Origin: Jeotgalibaca sp052266715 | Lineage (GTDB): Bacteria > Bacillota > Bacilli > Lactobacillales > Aerococcaceae | Strand: one strand, 5' to 3' | DNA: 64,000 bases | NCBI GenBank assembly: GCA_052266715.1 | Contig: JBQPRB010000003.1 | Shown here: positions 9,074 through 17,395 of the stretch, in pieces | Numbering within the stretch: the stretch's first letter is position 1 | Layout: each line of letters opens with the position of its first letter | Notes under the pieces: model-generated | Databases searched by the model: none | The model's input: only the letters and a program-made list of their open reading frames with translations | What the model was told of the DNA's origin: nothing | Made by a program: the position numbers and the translations under genes

Positions 9074-9649
9074 ATGTTAATCAGGCGCATCATGCCCATT
9101 TTTCAATGGTTTTCGAAATATGTCTTATTGAGCCTGTTGATCGTTTTGGGCATTGTTTTGGGACTTGGTGTATTGGGATTATTTCCTTCCCTGTATGCGG
9201 CCAGTTCCGTCTGCCAAGAATGGCGCACCCGTTCCGATCTCCCTGTTATCCGGTACTACTGGCAAGCTTATAAAACAAAGTTCTGGTCCAGCCAGAAATA
9301 CGGTTATTTCGCATTGTTCATTACCCTTGTTGTGGCCAGCAACGTGCTTTACTGGAATCAACTGGCGGTACCATTTGCCGCGGTTGGAAAGTATACCTGG
9401 TTCTTCCTACTACTGCTTGTTTCAATCAGCAATGCCATGATTTTACCGACAGCTATTACCAACCAGTTCGATGTAAGAGAAACACTGCAGCTGTTTGCGC
9501 TCAGTTTAAAAAATCCCATCCGGCACATTGTAATCCTATTCGGATTGGTCCTCTTGTATATAGCCTTGGTTTTCTTACCCGGAATTATGCTGTTTTTGAT
9601 ATGGGGTCTCATGGTCCATTGGATAAATTACCACAGTGAGTTTTCCTGA
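9074..9649 (+). CDS. YesL-like DUF624 membrane protein
   Basis: A 191-residue integral membrane protein with four or five hydrophobic segments. The N-terminal pattern LGLGVLGLFPSLYAASSVCQ, followed by a tryptophan-rich loop, is typical of DUF624/YesL proteins. These are commonly encoded beside CUT1 ABC importers and glycosidases in Firmicutes, but their function is unknown. It starts 3 bases after the glycosidase-like gene stop and is followed by the GH65 gene. A second member of the same family occurs at 36846 in the fucosidase locus, also next to a CUT1 system. Confidence 0.75.
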   Translation: MLIRRIMPIFQWFSKYVLLSLLIVLGIVLGLGVLGLFPSLYAASSVCQEWRTRSDLPVIRYYWQAYKTKFWSSQKYGYFALFITLVVASNVLYWNQLAVPFAAVGKYTWFFLLLLVSISNAMILPTAITNQFDVRETLQLFALSLKNPIRHIVILFGLVLLYIALVFLPGIMLFLIWGLMVHWINYHSEFS

Positions 9650-9682
9650 GTGATAATAAGGAAGATTGGAAAGGAAGATTCG

Positions 9683-12007
9683 ATGACTAAAAAAATGCAG
9701 CCCGTTCTGGCTTACAATACCGGTGAAAAAGATGATAAGAGCTGGATCATTACCGAAACACGTTTTTCGAATACATCGCTCGGCAAGACCGAAGCCATTT
9801 TTGCCCTAGGAAACGGCTACATGGGGCTTCGATCCGCCTCCGAAGAAAAGTATCCGTTTGAAAAAAGGGGCTTTTTTGTAGCCGGTACCTTTAATAAATT
9901 CCCCGGTCCCCAGGAAGTCAGTGAACTACCAAATGCAGCCGATTTTCTCAACATGGAAATGTATCTGAACGGACAACGCTTCGACCTGTCCATGGGAAAA
10001 ATTTATGCCTATGAAAAAAGCCTGCATCTTAAAAAGGCTGAACTAACCAGGACCATCCTTTGGGAAACACCGCAAGGGGAGCTTTTTTCATTGGAGTTCA
10101 GACGCTTCGTGTCGTTGGCGGACAAACATGTGGTGGGACAAAAAGTGACCATCATTCCTTTGAGCAATGCCGCAAAAATAACGGTAGAATCCGGCATCGA
10201 TGGCCAAGTCACCAACAGCGGGACCCAGCATTTCAAAGAAGGAAGCAAAAGACTATTGAAGAATCGGATATTGAAGTTGGAACAGGAAACGACCGCTTCC
10301 GGAATCCGTTTCGTCCACTTCAGCAAACATCAATTCAGGAAAACAACCCCAATCCTGGATCCTAATCATCAGGTGGTCATGAAACGGCGTGCGGTCCATC
10401 AACACTTCAAAGCGATTACGGTTGAACAAAACGAATCACTGACTATTGAAAAAATATCGGCAGTTTATACCAGCCTCGATAAGGACAACGCCACTGAGTG
10501 GGTAGAACAAGCCCAAACAGGGTTTGAAAGAATCGACACTTATGATGCATTATTTGAAGAGCATGCCCAACAGTGGCAGAAAATCTGGCAAATGTATCCA
10601 ATCGAAATTCAAGGGAAGGACTTTGATCAATTGGCGGTCCGCTTTGCCATCTACCATCTTGTTTGCATGACCCCATCCCATGATCGTCGCATGAGTATAG
10701 GGGCAAAAGGACTGACTGGGGAGCGCTACAAAGGGCACGTTTTTTGGGACACAGAAATTTTCATCTTGCCATTTTATATCCTGACTTATCCGGATATGGC
10801 GCGGCAGCTACTGGAATATCGCTGGTTGTCATTAGACGGTGCTCGAAAAAAGGCACGTGACAATAATTATGAAGGAGCCATGTTCCCATGGGAATCGGCT
10901 TGGGTAGGTGAAGGTGAAGTCACACCCCTTTTCGGTGATGCGGACGTGGTGACGGGGGAAGCAACGCCGGTATGGTCAGGATTTGAAGAACAGCATATCA
11001 GTGCCGATATCGCCTTTGCGGTCTGGCAATATTATGAATATACACATGATGATGCATTTATGGATGCATATGGTTACGAACTTATCTTGGCCACCGCCAT
11101 TTTTTGGCAATCACGGCTAGAATGGAACGACCAAAAATCCCGTTATGAAATCAACCGTGTCATCGGACCAGATGAGTACAAGGAACATATTAACAACAAT
11201 GCCTTCACTAATTATATGGCGCATTGGAATATGCAAAAAGCGACGGAAATCTACCACCATCATTTGAAACCGGAAGTGAAGTTGCGCCTTGAAGAAAATT
11301 GGCAACTGAGCCATTACATGGCAAAAATCGAGAATAAGCACCATAAATTGTATTTACCCCAACCGAATACTGTGGGCATCATTCCGCAAGATGATACTTA
11401 TTTATCAAAAGAAATCATTGATTTGGGTCCTTACAGGAAGGTCATTGCTAGCTTACTCAACACCTACAACATGGAGCAGGTCAATGCGATGCAAATTTCG
11501 AAACAGGCCGATGTCCTGATGTTGTTATACCTATTGGGGGATCAATTCTCTGATGAAATAAAACTGGCCAATTGGACCTACTATGAACCAAAAACTTTGC
11601 ACGACTCATCCTTGAGCAAATCCGCCCATAGTCTTTTTGCGGCTACTCTTTGTGAAACGGAAATAGCCTATGCCATTTTCAGTGATGCGGCCCGCATTGA
11701 TTTGGGCCAGGACCTGGCGTCCAGTGATACCGGTGTCCATGCTGCTTCGCTGGGAGGTATTTTGGAAGCAGTACTCTTTGGGTTCGGTGGTATCCAGATT
11801 AAGCAGGGAGAGTTGCATATCGAACCACAACTCCCAGCGGCTTGGCAAAAATTATCCTTCCGATTTTATTGGCGTGATTGCCCACTGCAACTGACTATTG
11901 AATCTAATCGCACCTTGGTTCGTAACGATTCTGCAGATATTGTTCAGTTCAAAAACGGCGGCCGCCTGATAGAATTGGCACCAGAAAAAACGGTCTTTAT
12001 TCATTAG
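9683..12007 (+). CDS. GH65 alpha-glycoside phosphorylase
   Basis: A 774-residue cytoplasmic GH65 protein. The family cleaves alpha-linked glucosides such as maltose, kojibiose or nigerose with phosphate, giving beta-glucose-1-phosphate. The GPDEYKEH motif places the conserved general-acid glutamate at about residue 498, and HVFWDTEIFILPFY near residue 352 is the usual substrate-side segment. A GTG at 9650 is in frame, but the ATG at 9683 follows GGAAAGGAAG and was preferred. No beta-phosphoglucomutase gene, the usual partner, is in the window. The operon context (ABC importer, glycosidase-like protein, GalNAc-type PTS) does not match a plain maltose operon, so the disaccharide substrate is open. 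Confidence 0.83.
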   Translation: MTKKMQPVLAYNTGEKDDKSWIITETRFSNTSLGKTEAIFALGNGYMGLRSASEEKYPFEKRGFFVAGTFNKFPGPQEVSELPNAADFLNMEMYLNGQRFDLSMGKIYAYEKSLHLKKAELTRTILWETPQGELFSLEFRRFVSLADKHVVGQKVTIIPLSNAAKITVESGIDGQVTNSGTQHFKEGSKRLLKNRILKLEQETTASGIRFVHFSKHQFRKTTPILDPNHQVVMKRRAVHQHFKAITVEQNESLTIEKISAVYTSLDKDNATEWVEQAQTGFERIDTYDALFEEHAQQWQKIWQMYPIEIQGKDFDQLAVRFAIYHLVCMTPSHDRRMSIGAKGLTGERYKGHVFWDTEIFILPFYILTYPDMARQLLEYRWLSLDGARKKARDNNYEGAMFPWESAWVGEGEVTPLFGDADVVTGEATPVWSGFEEQHISADIAFAVWQYYEYTHDDAFMDAYGYELILATAIFWQSRLEWNDQKSRYEINRVIGPDEYKEHINNNAFTNYMAHWNMQKATEIYHHHLKPEVKLRLEENWQLSHYMAKIENKHHKLYLPQPNTVGIIPQDDTYLSKEIIDLGPYRKVIASLLNTYNMEQVNAMQISKQADVLMLLYLLGDQFSDEIKLANWTYYEPKTLHDSSLSKSAHSLFAATLCETEIAYAIFSDAARIDLGQDLASSDTGVHAASLGGILEAVLFGFGGIQIKQGELHIEPQLPAAWQKLSFRFYWRDCPLQLTIESNRTLVRNDSADIVQFKNGGRLIELAPEKTVFIH

Positions 12008-12068
12008 AAGAACAGCCTCTAACTTTACTTGCATTCACTATCAAAAAGGCATAAGGTAAACATATGAT

Positions 12069-12082
12069 TGCAAGCGCTCTCT
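12069..12082 (+). promoter_or_regulatory. cre-like box upstream of the PTS genes
   Basis: TGCAAGCGCTCTCT resembles the CcpA cre consensus, with the central AAGCGCT intact. It lies about 45 bases before the EIIB start, in the gap after the GH65 gene, suggesting separate catabolite control of the PTS operon. Confidence 0.5.
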
Positions 12083-12127
12083 TGTGGCGGGTGCAAGAGT
12101 AAATTAAAGAAGAAAGGAGGAATAATA

Positions 12128-12592
12128 ATGCCGAATATCTTATTGACAAGAATAGACAACCGGCTGGTGCACGGGCAAGTAGGTGTGACTTGGACAACTT
12201 CAATCGGGGCCAATTTAATTGTCGTGGTCGATGATGAAGCAGCGGCTGATCCGCTGCAACAACAATTGATGAAAATCACGGCTGATTCTTATGGAGTGGG
12301 AATTCGTTTCTACACGGTGCAAAAATGTATTGAAGTAATTGGTAAAGCGATTGACCGCCAAAAAATCTTTATCATTTGCAAAACGCCATTGACAGTGAAA
12401 CAGCTTATCGATGGCGGAGTACCGATTAAATCTGTGAACGTCGGAAATATGCATTATTCTGAAGGCAAAGATAAACTCAGCAATAAGGTGTATGTTGACG
12501 ATAAAGATTTGGAAAATTTAAGATATATCCAGTCGAAAAATGTCGATGTCTTCATTCAAGATGTACCTGGAACACCGAAGATGGATATCTAA
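12128..12592 (+). CDS. agaV: PTS EIIB, mannose family, N-acetylgalactosamine type
   Basis: A 154-residue EIIB protein. The RIDNRLVHGQV motif carries the phosphorylated histidine (residue 15). The segments KTPLTV, GGVP and VNVGNMHY resemble AgaV/AgaB proteins of galactosamine PTS systems more than mannose EIIB. It accepts phosphate from EIIA and passes it to the sugar entering through EIIC/EIID. The frame extends upstream, but the ATG at 12128 has a strong AAAGGAGG site. The assignment to GalNAc or galactosamine is supported by the agaS-lacC-lacD genes at the left edge of the window, but is not proven. Confidence 0.8.
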   Translation: MPNILLTRIDNRLVHGQVGVTWTTSIGANLIVVVDDEAAADPLQQQLMKITADSYGVGIRFYTVQKCIEVIGKAIDRQKIFIICKTPLTVKQLIDGGVPIKSVNVGNMHYSEGKDKLSNKVYVDDKDLENLRYIQSKNVDVFIQDVPGTPKMDI

Positions 12593-12607
12593 TAAGGGAG
12601 TGAGGAA

Positions 12608-13411
12608 ATGGAAATTACTTTACTTGGTGGCATATTGGTTGCATTGATTGCGCTTATCGGTGGTTTGGACTTTTGGCTGGAATCTTTCTTTATTTTTAGA
12701 CCCATCATTATGAGTACACTGACGGGGTTGGCCTTGGGTGATTTGCAGACGGGCTTGATCGTTGGTGGGATATGTGAATTGACCTTTGCTGGACTTACTC
12801 CTGCGGGCGGTACGCAACCGCCGAACCCGATTCTTTCAGGGGTCATGGCAGTGGTAATCGCCCATACAACCGGACAATCACCGACAGCCGCGGTTGCCTT
12901 ATCCTTGCCGTTCAGTTTCTTGATGCAATACATCGTCTTATTCTTCTATTCAACTTTCTCCTTGTTCATGCCACGTGCCGACAAAGCAGCCGCTGAGGCA
13001 GACACCGACTCTTACTACAGAATTAATATCTTACCAATGATTATCGTCAGTATAACCTACGCTGTTATTGTATTTCTTTCCGCTTACGTGGCCCAGGAGC
13101 CGATGAAAGCCTTGGTATCATCAATGCCAGAATGGCTGACCCATGCTTTTGAAATCACGGGAGGCGTGTTGCCGGCGATCGGGTTTGCCATGCTTCTGAA
13201 AGTCATGTTGAAGGGGAAATATGTCCCTTATTTACTGATCGGATTCTTGATTGCTACCTTCCTCGATTTCGGTAATATTTTACCGGTAGCAATTGTCGGA
13301 TTAGCCTTTGCTCTCATTGCATTTTACCAAGGAAAAGAGAACCTGGAAATGAAACCTCATTACAGCGCGACTCAATCCACGAATGGAGATGAATTTGAAG
13401 ATGGCATCTAA
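12608..13411 (+). CDS. agaW: PTS EIIC, mannose/GalNAc family
   Basis: A 267-residue membrane protein with many hydrophobic segments. The conserved early motif (GDLQTGLIVGG, then ELTFAGLTPAGGTQPPNP) is typical of mannose-family EIIC, the sugar channel. It follows EIIB by 15 bases with a GGGAGTGAGG ribosome binding site, and its end overlaps the EIID start. The charged C-terminal tail lies in the cytoplasm. Together with EIID it forms the membrane complex that takes in the sugar during phosphorylation. Confidence 0.82.
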   Translation: MEITLLGGILVALIALIGGLDFWLESFFIFRPIIMSTLTGLALGDLQTGLIVGGICELTFAGLTPAGGTQPPNPILSGVMAVVIAHTTGQSPTAAVALSLPFSFLMQYIVLFFYSTFSLFMPRADKAAAEADTDSYYRINILPMIIVSITYAVIVFLSAYVAQEPMKALVSSMPEWLTHAFEITGGVLPAIGFAMLLKVMLKGKYVPYLLIGFLIATFLDFGNILPVAIVGLAFALIAFYQGKENLEMKPHYSATQSTNGDEFEDGI

Positions 13412-14219
13412 TTTGACTAAACCAGAAAATAAAAAAGTATTAACCAGAAGTGATATTACGAAACTCGGTTACATGTCCAACTTTCTGCAAATCAGTTTCA
13501 ACTATGAAAGAATGCAAGCCGGTGGTTGGCTGTTCTCGATGTTGCCGTTCTTGAAAAAGATTTACAAAGATGACAAGGAAGGTTTATCACTCGCGATGCG
13601 GGATAACTTGACCTTCATCAACACCAGTCCGCCACTCGTATCCTTCCTGATGGGCTTGCTTTTGTCCCTGGAAGAAAGTAAACAGGATCGTTCTATTATT
13701 AACGGGTTAAAGAACGCACTTTTTGGTCCGTTGGCCGGGATTGGTGACGCCATTTTTTGGTTTACGGTGCTACCGATAGTAGCTGGGATTTCCTCCTCCT
13801 TTGCGATGCAGGGCAGTGTACTTGGTCCAATCCTGTTTCTTGTGGTTTATCTCATTATCTTTTTTGCAAAAATTCCTTTAGCACATCTCGGCTACGGTTT
13901 GGGAACCAAAGCGCTTGACTGGATCCAACAATACTCGTCCATCATCTCCAACGCCGCAACCATCCTTGGGGTGACCGTAGTAGGTGGCTTGATTGCAAGA
14001 ACCGTGCATATCAATATCCTTTCGACTTTCGAGTTTATTGAAGGACAAACATTCTCCCTTCAGGAAAATTTCCTGGATTCCATTTTACCGAATCTCCTGC
14101 CCATCGCTTATACCTTGCTTTTGTATTGGGCTCTGAAGAAGAAAAATGTTAACCCGGTTTGGTTGATACTGGGTACCTTTGTCCTGGCGCTACTATTTTC
14201 ATATCTAGGAGTATTGTAG
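13401..14219 (+). CDS. agaE: PTS EIID, mannose/GalNAc family
   Basis: An EIID protein of about 272 residues. The N-terminal SDITKLGYMSNFLQISFNYERMQ segment region is the family signature near residues 16-38, followed by helices and the GPLAGIGDAIFW motif (about residues 110-121). ATGs at 13383 and 13401 are both possible. The second keeps the usual family length and is used here, with GGAG upstream at a somewhat long distance. The overlap with the EIIC end implies translational coupling. Confidence 0.82.
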   Translation: MASNLTKPENKKVLTRSDITKLGYMSNFLQISFNYERMQAGGWLFSMLPFLKKIYKDDKEGLSLAMRDNLTFINTSPPLVSFLMGLLLSLEESKQDRSIINGLKNALFGPLAGIGDAIFWFTVLPIVAGISSSFAMQGSVLGPILFLVVYLIIFFAKIPLAHLGYGLGTKALDWIQQYSSIISNAATILGVTVVGGLIARTVHINILSTFEFIEGQTFSLQENFLDSILPNLLPIAYTLLLYWALKKKNVNPVWLILGTFVLALLFSYLGVL

Positions 14220-14221
14220 CC

Positions 14222-14647
14222 ATGAAAAAAATCATTGTGACAGGTCATGGTAACTATGCCACCGGAATAAAGAGCGCGATGGAGATGCTATCGGGTCCCA
14301 ACGCAGATTTCTTTTACCTCGACTTTCTTGATGGCGATTCCGAGGAAACCTTGTCGGCAGGTATGAAAGAAATCCTCGAAGCAAATAGCGGAGAAGATAG
14401 CTTGATTTTTTGTGATTTGGCAGGTGGGACCCCGTTCAAAGTCGCAGCGACGCTAGCCCGTGAGAACGAACAGATTGAAGTGGTTGCCGGAGCCAATCTA
14501 GGATCTTTGTTGGAAATACTGTTTTCCAAAGACAATTTTGAATTGAAAGAATTAGCTGGAAATATCGTCGCATCCAGCCGCAGATCGACCATGCGGTTTG
14601 AAAAAAATCCTCCGCCAGTCGATGGCGAAGAAGGGGAAGGTATTTAA
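14222..14647 (+). CDS. agaF: PTS EIIA, mannose/GalNAc family
   Basis: A 141-residue cytoplasmic EIIA. The phosphorylated histidine is in TGHGNYATG (His9), and the DLAGGTPFKVA motif near residues 65-75 is typical of mannose-family EIIA. It receives phosphate from HPr. It begins 2 bases after the EIID stop, although a longer frame opens upstream inside EIID. The charged C-terminal tail rich in Pro, Gly and Glu is unusual but short. A terminator follows, closing the operon. Confidence 0.83.
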   Translation: MKKIIVTGHGNYATGIKSAMEMLSGPNADFFYLDFLDGDSEETLSAGMKEILEANSGEDSLIFCDLAGGTPFKVAATLARENEQIEVVAGANLGSLLEILFSKDNFELKELAGNIVASSRRSTMRFEKNPPPVDGEEGEGI

Positions 14648-14654
14648 GCAGAAA

Positions 14655-14689
14655 AAGAAGTTCCCTCATTTTTGAGCGAACTTCTTTTA
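14655..14689 (+). terminator. Terminator after the PTS operon
   Basis: AAGAAGTTC-C-CTCA pairs with TGAG-C-GAACTTCTT across a single mismatch and is followed by TTTT. It ends the EIIB-EIIC-EIID-EIIA transcript. Confidence 0.8.
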
Positions 14690-14692
14690 ATT

Positions 14693-14752
14693 TCGGAACT
14701 AAAAACTGATATTAAGCCGTCTAGTTCCGACTTTTTTTTAAAATCGGAACTA
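14693..14752. repeat. Dispersed palindromic element, copy 1
   Basis: Three 9-base units alternate in orientation: TCGGAACTA at 14693-14701, TAGTTCCGA at 14722-14730 followed by a T-run, and TCGGAACTA at 14744-14752. A closely similar arrangement occurs at 44007-44067. It lies just after the PTS terminator and may add a second termination structure. Confidence 0.7.
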
Positions 14753-14800
14753 AAACAATAAATCTCCCATCTTACTTCCGACATTTATCATCAGAATAGC

Positions 14801-14829
14801 TTGTTTAAAAAAACGTTTGAAGTATAGTG
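14801..14829 (+). promoter_or_regulatory. Promoter of the pseudouridine synthase gene
   Basis: TTGTTT at 14801-14806 and TATAGT at 14824-14829 are spaced 17 bases apart, ending about 37 bases before the TTG start. Confidence 0.55.
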
Positions 14830-14866
14830 GTAGGGATGGAAGTATTTGAATGAAGGAAGTGGAAAC

Positions 14867-15574
14867 TTGCGTATCAATAAGTATATCAGTGAGGCGGGCA
14901 AGGCTTCGCGGCGCGGCGCTGATAAGTTGGTTACTGAAGGGCGCGTAACGATTAATGGAAAACGAGCGGTTATCGGCAGTCAAGTCGAACCTGGCGACGA
15001 AGTAAAGGTAGACGGCAACCATATTTTTGTAGCGCAAAATTATGTCTATATCGCTTTGAATAAACCCGTTGGTATTACAAGTACAACGGAAAAAGGAGTC
15101 AAAGGAAATATTGTTGATTTGGTCAACCATTCCTTCCGCGTTTTTCATATCGGACGCTTGGACAAAGATTCAGAAGGGCTGATTCTTCTCACCAATGATG
15201 GTGATATCGTAAATGAGATTCTGCGTTCAGAGAATCGTCACGAGAAAGAGTACATCGTTTCGGTGGATCGTCCGATAAATGCTGAATTTTTGAAGAATAT
15301 GTCCGAAGGTGTGCATATCCTGGGTACAAAAACTTTACCCTGTAAGGTTACGCAGCTATCCAAATATGAATTCCAAATCGTATTGACACAAGGATTGAAT
15401 CGCCAAATCCGTCGTATGTGCGAAGCTTTGGGATACAATGTGTACCAATTAAAGCGACTACGCATCATGAATATTCACCTCGATAAATTGCCAGTCGGAC
15501 AATGGCGTTACTTATCAAAAAAAGAAAAAAATAAATTATTCCAAGAATTGGATTACGAAGCAAAAGAGTGGTAA
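14867..15574 (+). CDS. rluF: 23S rRNA pseudouridine synthase, RluF/RluB/RsuA family
   Basis: A 235-residue enzyme with an N-terminal S4 RNA-binding domain (INKYISEAGKASRRGADKLV) followed by the synthase domain. The GRLDKDSEGLILLTNDGD motif carries the catalytic aspartate. The LNKPVGITSTTE, NIVDLVNHS and TQGLNRQIRRMCE segments match RluF, which modifies 23S rRNA, better than RsuA or RluB. The frame begins at a TTG at 14846, but the TTG at 14867 follows GAAGGAAGTGG and matches the family N-terminus. It is a single-gene unit with its own promoter and terminator, unrelated to the sugar operons around it. Confidence 0.85.
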   Translation: MRINKYISEAGKASRRGADKLVTEGRVTINGKRAVIGSQVEPGDEVKVDGNHIFVAQNYVYIALNKPVGITSTTEKGVKGNIVDLVNHSFRVFHIGRLDKDSEGLILLTNDGDIVNEILRSENRHEKEYIVSVDRPINAEFLKNMSEGVHILGTKTLPCKVTQLSKYEFQIVLTQGLNRQIRRMCEALGYNVYQLKRLRIMNIHLDKLPVGQWRYLSKKEKNKLFQELDYEAKEW

Positions 15575-15585
15575 AACGACACAAG

Positions 15586-15634
15586 AAGGCTGGTTATATT
15601 GTTGATAAATCGACAATATAGCTAGCCTTTTTAT
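15586..15634 (+). terminator. Terminator after rluF
   Basis: A stem of about 17 pairs (AAGGCTGGTTATATTGT with ACAATATAGCTAGCCTT, including G-T pairs) is followed by a T-rich tract. Confidence 0.88.
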
Positions 15635-15938
15635 TTTATCCCGTAATGCTTTTTCGCATAAATCACCAAAAACCCAAAAATTATTTGCCAGCTAATAACT
15701 CCCATCAGAAAAGGATGAGTTTAACTTGAGTATTGAAAACGTTGATTTTTCCAATTAACCGTTACATTGTATCTAACGATATCAAGGATGTTTTCAGTAT
15801 TCCTTTTATATGACTGAATTTAGAAAAGTAGGGAGCAAGATGTTGTTTAATTTTAGACAATAATTAAAAAAACACAAAAGTAAGAATCAGATTTTAATTT
15901 CTTATAGTAAATTATAAAGTGAATAATTCGAGTTACAT
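15635..15938. other. AT-rich intergenic stretch without a supported gene
   Basis: No convincing reading frame or terminator was found here. It marks the visible shift from the moderately GC-balanced left region to the AT-rich fucose locus. It lies downstream of both rluF (plus strand) and the dhaM-like gene (minus strand). Confidence 0.5.
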
Positions 15939-16319
15939 TTATTTATTAACTTTAAATTTTTCCAGTTCAAGTACCAGAGTATCTAAATCCACATTGTTTT
16001 CCAATGAAAAAGCCGAAAAAAAGCAACCCTCAACCATTGCGACATCAAATACCATGATTTCTTTATTTAATTTTTTCATTTCTTCTTTTAGCAACTTTAA
16101 CCCTATTTTTGAACTACCTAAATCATAAAAACTTAGAAAATTTGAATGTTCAAGACGGCTTACATTATTTTTAATATCTTCGTAATTCGTTCCTAAGCGA
16201 CCATCTTCCGTTCCACCGAATGCATAAACAGGGACATTAGGTGCAAAACCCGATAATAATTCTTTTATACCGGAAGCTATCTTTTCAGTATGTGAAATAA
16301 CTAGAATAGCATTAACCAT
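15939..16319 (-). CDS. dhaM: DhaM-like PTS phosphocarrier (EIIA-man fold)
   Basis: A 126-residue protein of the single-domain DhaM type. The start MVNAILVISHTEKIASGIKE places the phosphoryl-accepting histidine at residue 10, and YAFGGTEDGRLGT matches DhaM proteins, which relay phosphate from HPr to the ADP on DhaL in PTS-dependent dihydroxyacetone kinases. A longer frame begins at 16340, but GGAGTG before 16319 and the family N-terminus support the shorter start. It follows the DeoR-type regulator gene on the same strand. The only dhaL-like gene is 12 kb away at the other end of the fucose locus and no dhaK is in the window, so its true partner is uncertain. Confidence 0.75.
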   Translation of the reverse strand: MVNAILVISHTEKIASGIKELLSGFAPNVPVYAFGGTEDGRLGTNYEDIKNNVSRLEHSNFLSFYDLGSSKIGLKLLKEEMKKLNKEIMVFDVAMVEGCFFSAFSLENNVDLDTLVLELEKFKVNK

Positions 16320-16360
16320 GGATTGTTTCACTCCAAACACAGTATTATTACTTAAAAATT

Positions 16361-17119
16361 CTACGCCTCAATAAGCTTGACTCCATTATCTTTGATGATT
16401 TGTTGCATAAAATTATTCGGTATTTTATCTGTAATTATATAGTTAAAGGTATCTAAATCGGTTAATTTATAAAAAAAGCTTTTGTTTAACTTATTAGAAT
16501 CACATAATAATAGTTTGGAGCGGGAATTTTTAATCATTTTTTGTTTAATCATCGCTTGAGGTTCGTTGGCCTCATAGACACCATCGCCATCCAACCCTCT
16601 ACAAGAAATGATGCTCAAATCAACCTTGTAAGTAGATAACGACTCATTTGCTTTAGCGCCTACAGTGGATGATGACCCAGGGAATAAACTTCCGCCGATT
16701 AAGATAGTTTTTAGGTTTTTATTTTTTGATAAATCTAATGCAGTTTGGATACCATTTGTGACAATCGTTAAATCTTTAAATTGGTTCAGATAGGGAACTA
16801 CAAATTTGACGGTGGTGCTTGAATCTAAAAATAAAGAGAAGCCATCTTCAATAAACGTTGATGCCATATCGGCAATTCTTCTTTTTTCTATCTGGTTTTG
16901 GTGATCGCGGTGTGTATATGTTGGTTCACTAGTGGATTCTTGAGGTAACATCGCTCCGCCATGGGATCTCATTATAAGATTCTCTCTTTCCATCTCAACG
17001 AGATCTCTTCTAATAGTCGCTTGGCTGACAAATAGACTGTCACAAAGCTCTTGGGTAGAAATGAACTTTTTGTTGTTTAATAAATCTAAAATTGTGTTTT
17101 TTCTTTCAATTGGTAGCAT
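16361..17119 (-). CDS. fucR: DeoR-family transcriptional regulator, probable fucose-locus repressor
   Basis: A 252-residue DeoR/GlpR-type regulator. The N-terminal winged HTH (residues 6-56, with TQELCDSLFVSQATIRRDLVE) precedes the sugar-phosphate-sensing domain that contains IVTNG, LIGGSLF and SIISCRGLDGDGV. It is divergent from the RhaB-like kinase gene at the head of the fucose operon, and the shared gap contains a perfect 12-base inverted repeat. An effector such as fuculose-1-phosphate would be typical but is inferred. Translated in the same direction, the dhaM-like gene may be co-transcribed. Confidence 0.82.
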   Translation of the reverse strand: MLPIERKNTILDLLNNKKFISTQELCDSLFVSQATIRRDLVEMERENLIMRSHGGAMLPQESTSEPTYTHRDHQNQIEKRRIADMASTFIEDGFSLFLDSSTTVKFVVPYLNQFKDLTIVTNGIQTALDLSKNKNLKTILIGGSLFPGSSSTVGAKANESLSTYKVDLSIISCRGLDGDGVYEANEPQAMIKQKMIKNSRSKLLLCDSNKLNKSFFYKLTDLDTFNYIITDKIPNNFMQQIIKDNGVKLIEA

Positions 17120-17156
17120 ATGAATCTCCTAATAATTTTTTTATTTGCTCCGAAAC

Positions 17157-17355
17157 GAACAATGAAAGCGCTCTTCCGATAATATACTACTAATATAAAA
17201 AATGTACAATGACATAAACGTAAGTGAAATTGGCATATTGTTATAAAATACAGAAATTATCATTTGAGCGAATTTGAACAAAAATGAACAAGTAATCCAT
17301 CGAAAACGATTACATTTCAACAGTACGATCAAGTATAGAAATGTAATCGCTTAAA
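17157..17355. promoter_or_regulatory. Divergent control region of the fucose locus
   Basis: A promoter for the rightward operon is TTACAT (17310-17315) with TATAGA (17334-17339), spaced 18 bases. A perfect 12-base inverted repeat, CGATTACATTTC (17307-17318) and GAAATGTAATCG (17338-17349), frames this promoter. cre-like boxes are at 17163-17176 (TGAAAGCGCTCTTC), 17301-17314 (CGAAAACGATTACA) and 17342-17355 (TGTAATCGCTTAAA). Short GAACAA direct repeats (17157-17162 and around 17274-17290) resemble DeoR-family half-sites. This fits combined local repression and CcpA repression. Confidence 0.6.
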
Positions 17356-17395
17356 TGGTAAATTTTCTACAGAGCAAATATTCGGAGGTGAAGAA

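Noticed and set aside
15631..15720. Minus-strand 28-codon hydrophobic stretch ending HYGIK, resembling a membrane-protein C-terminus
   Set aside because: It overlaps the rluF terminator, is preceded by a stop and cannot be extended; too short to support a relic call.
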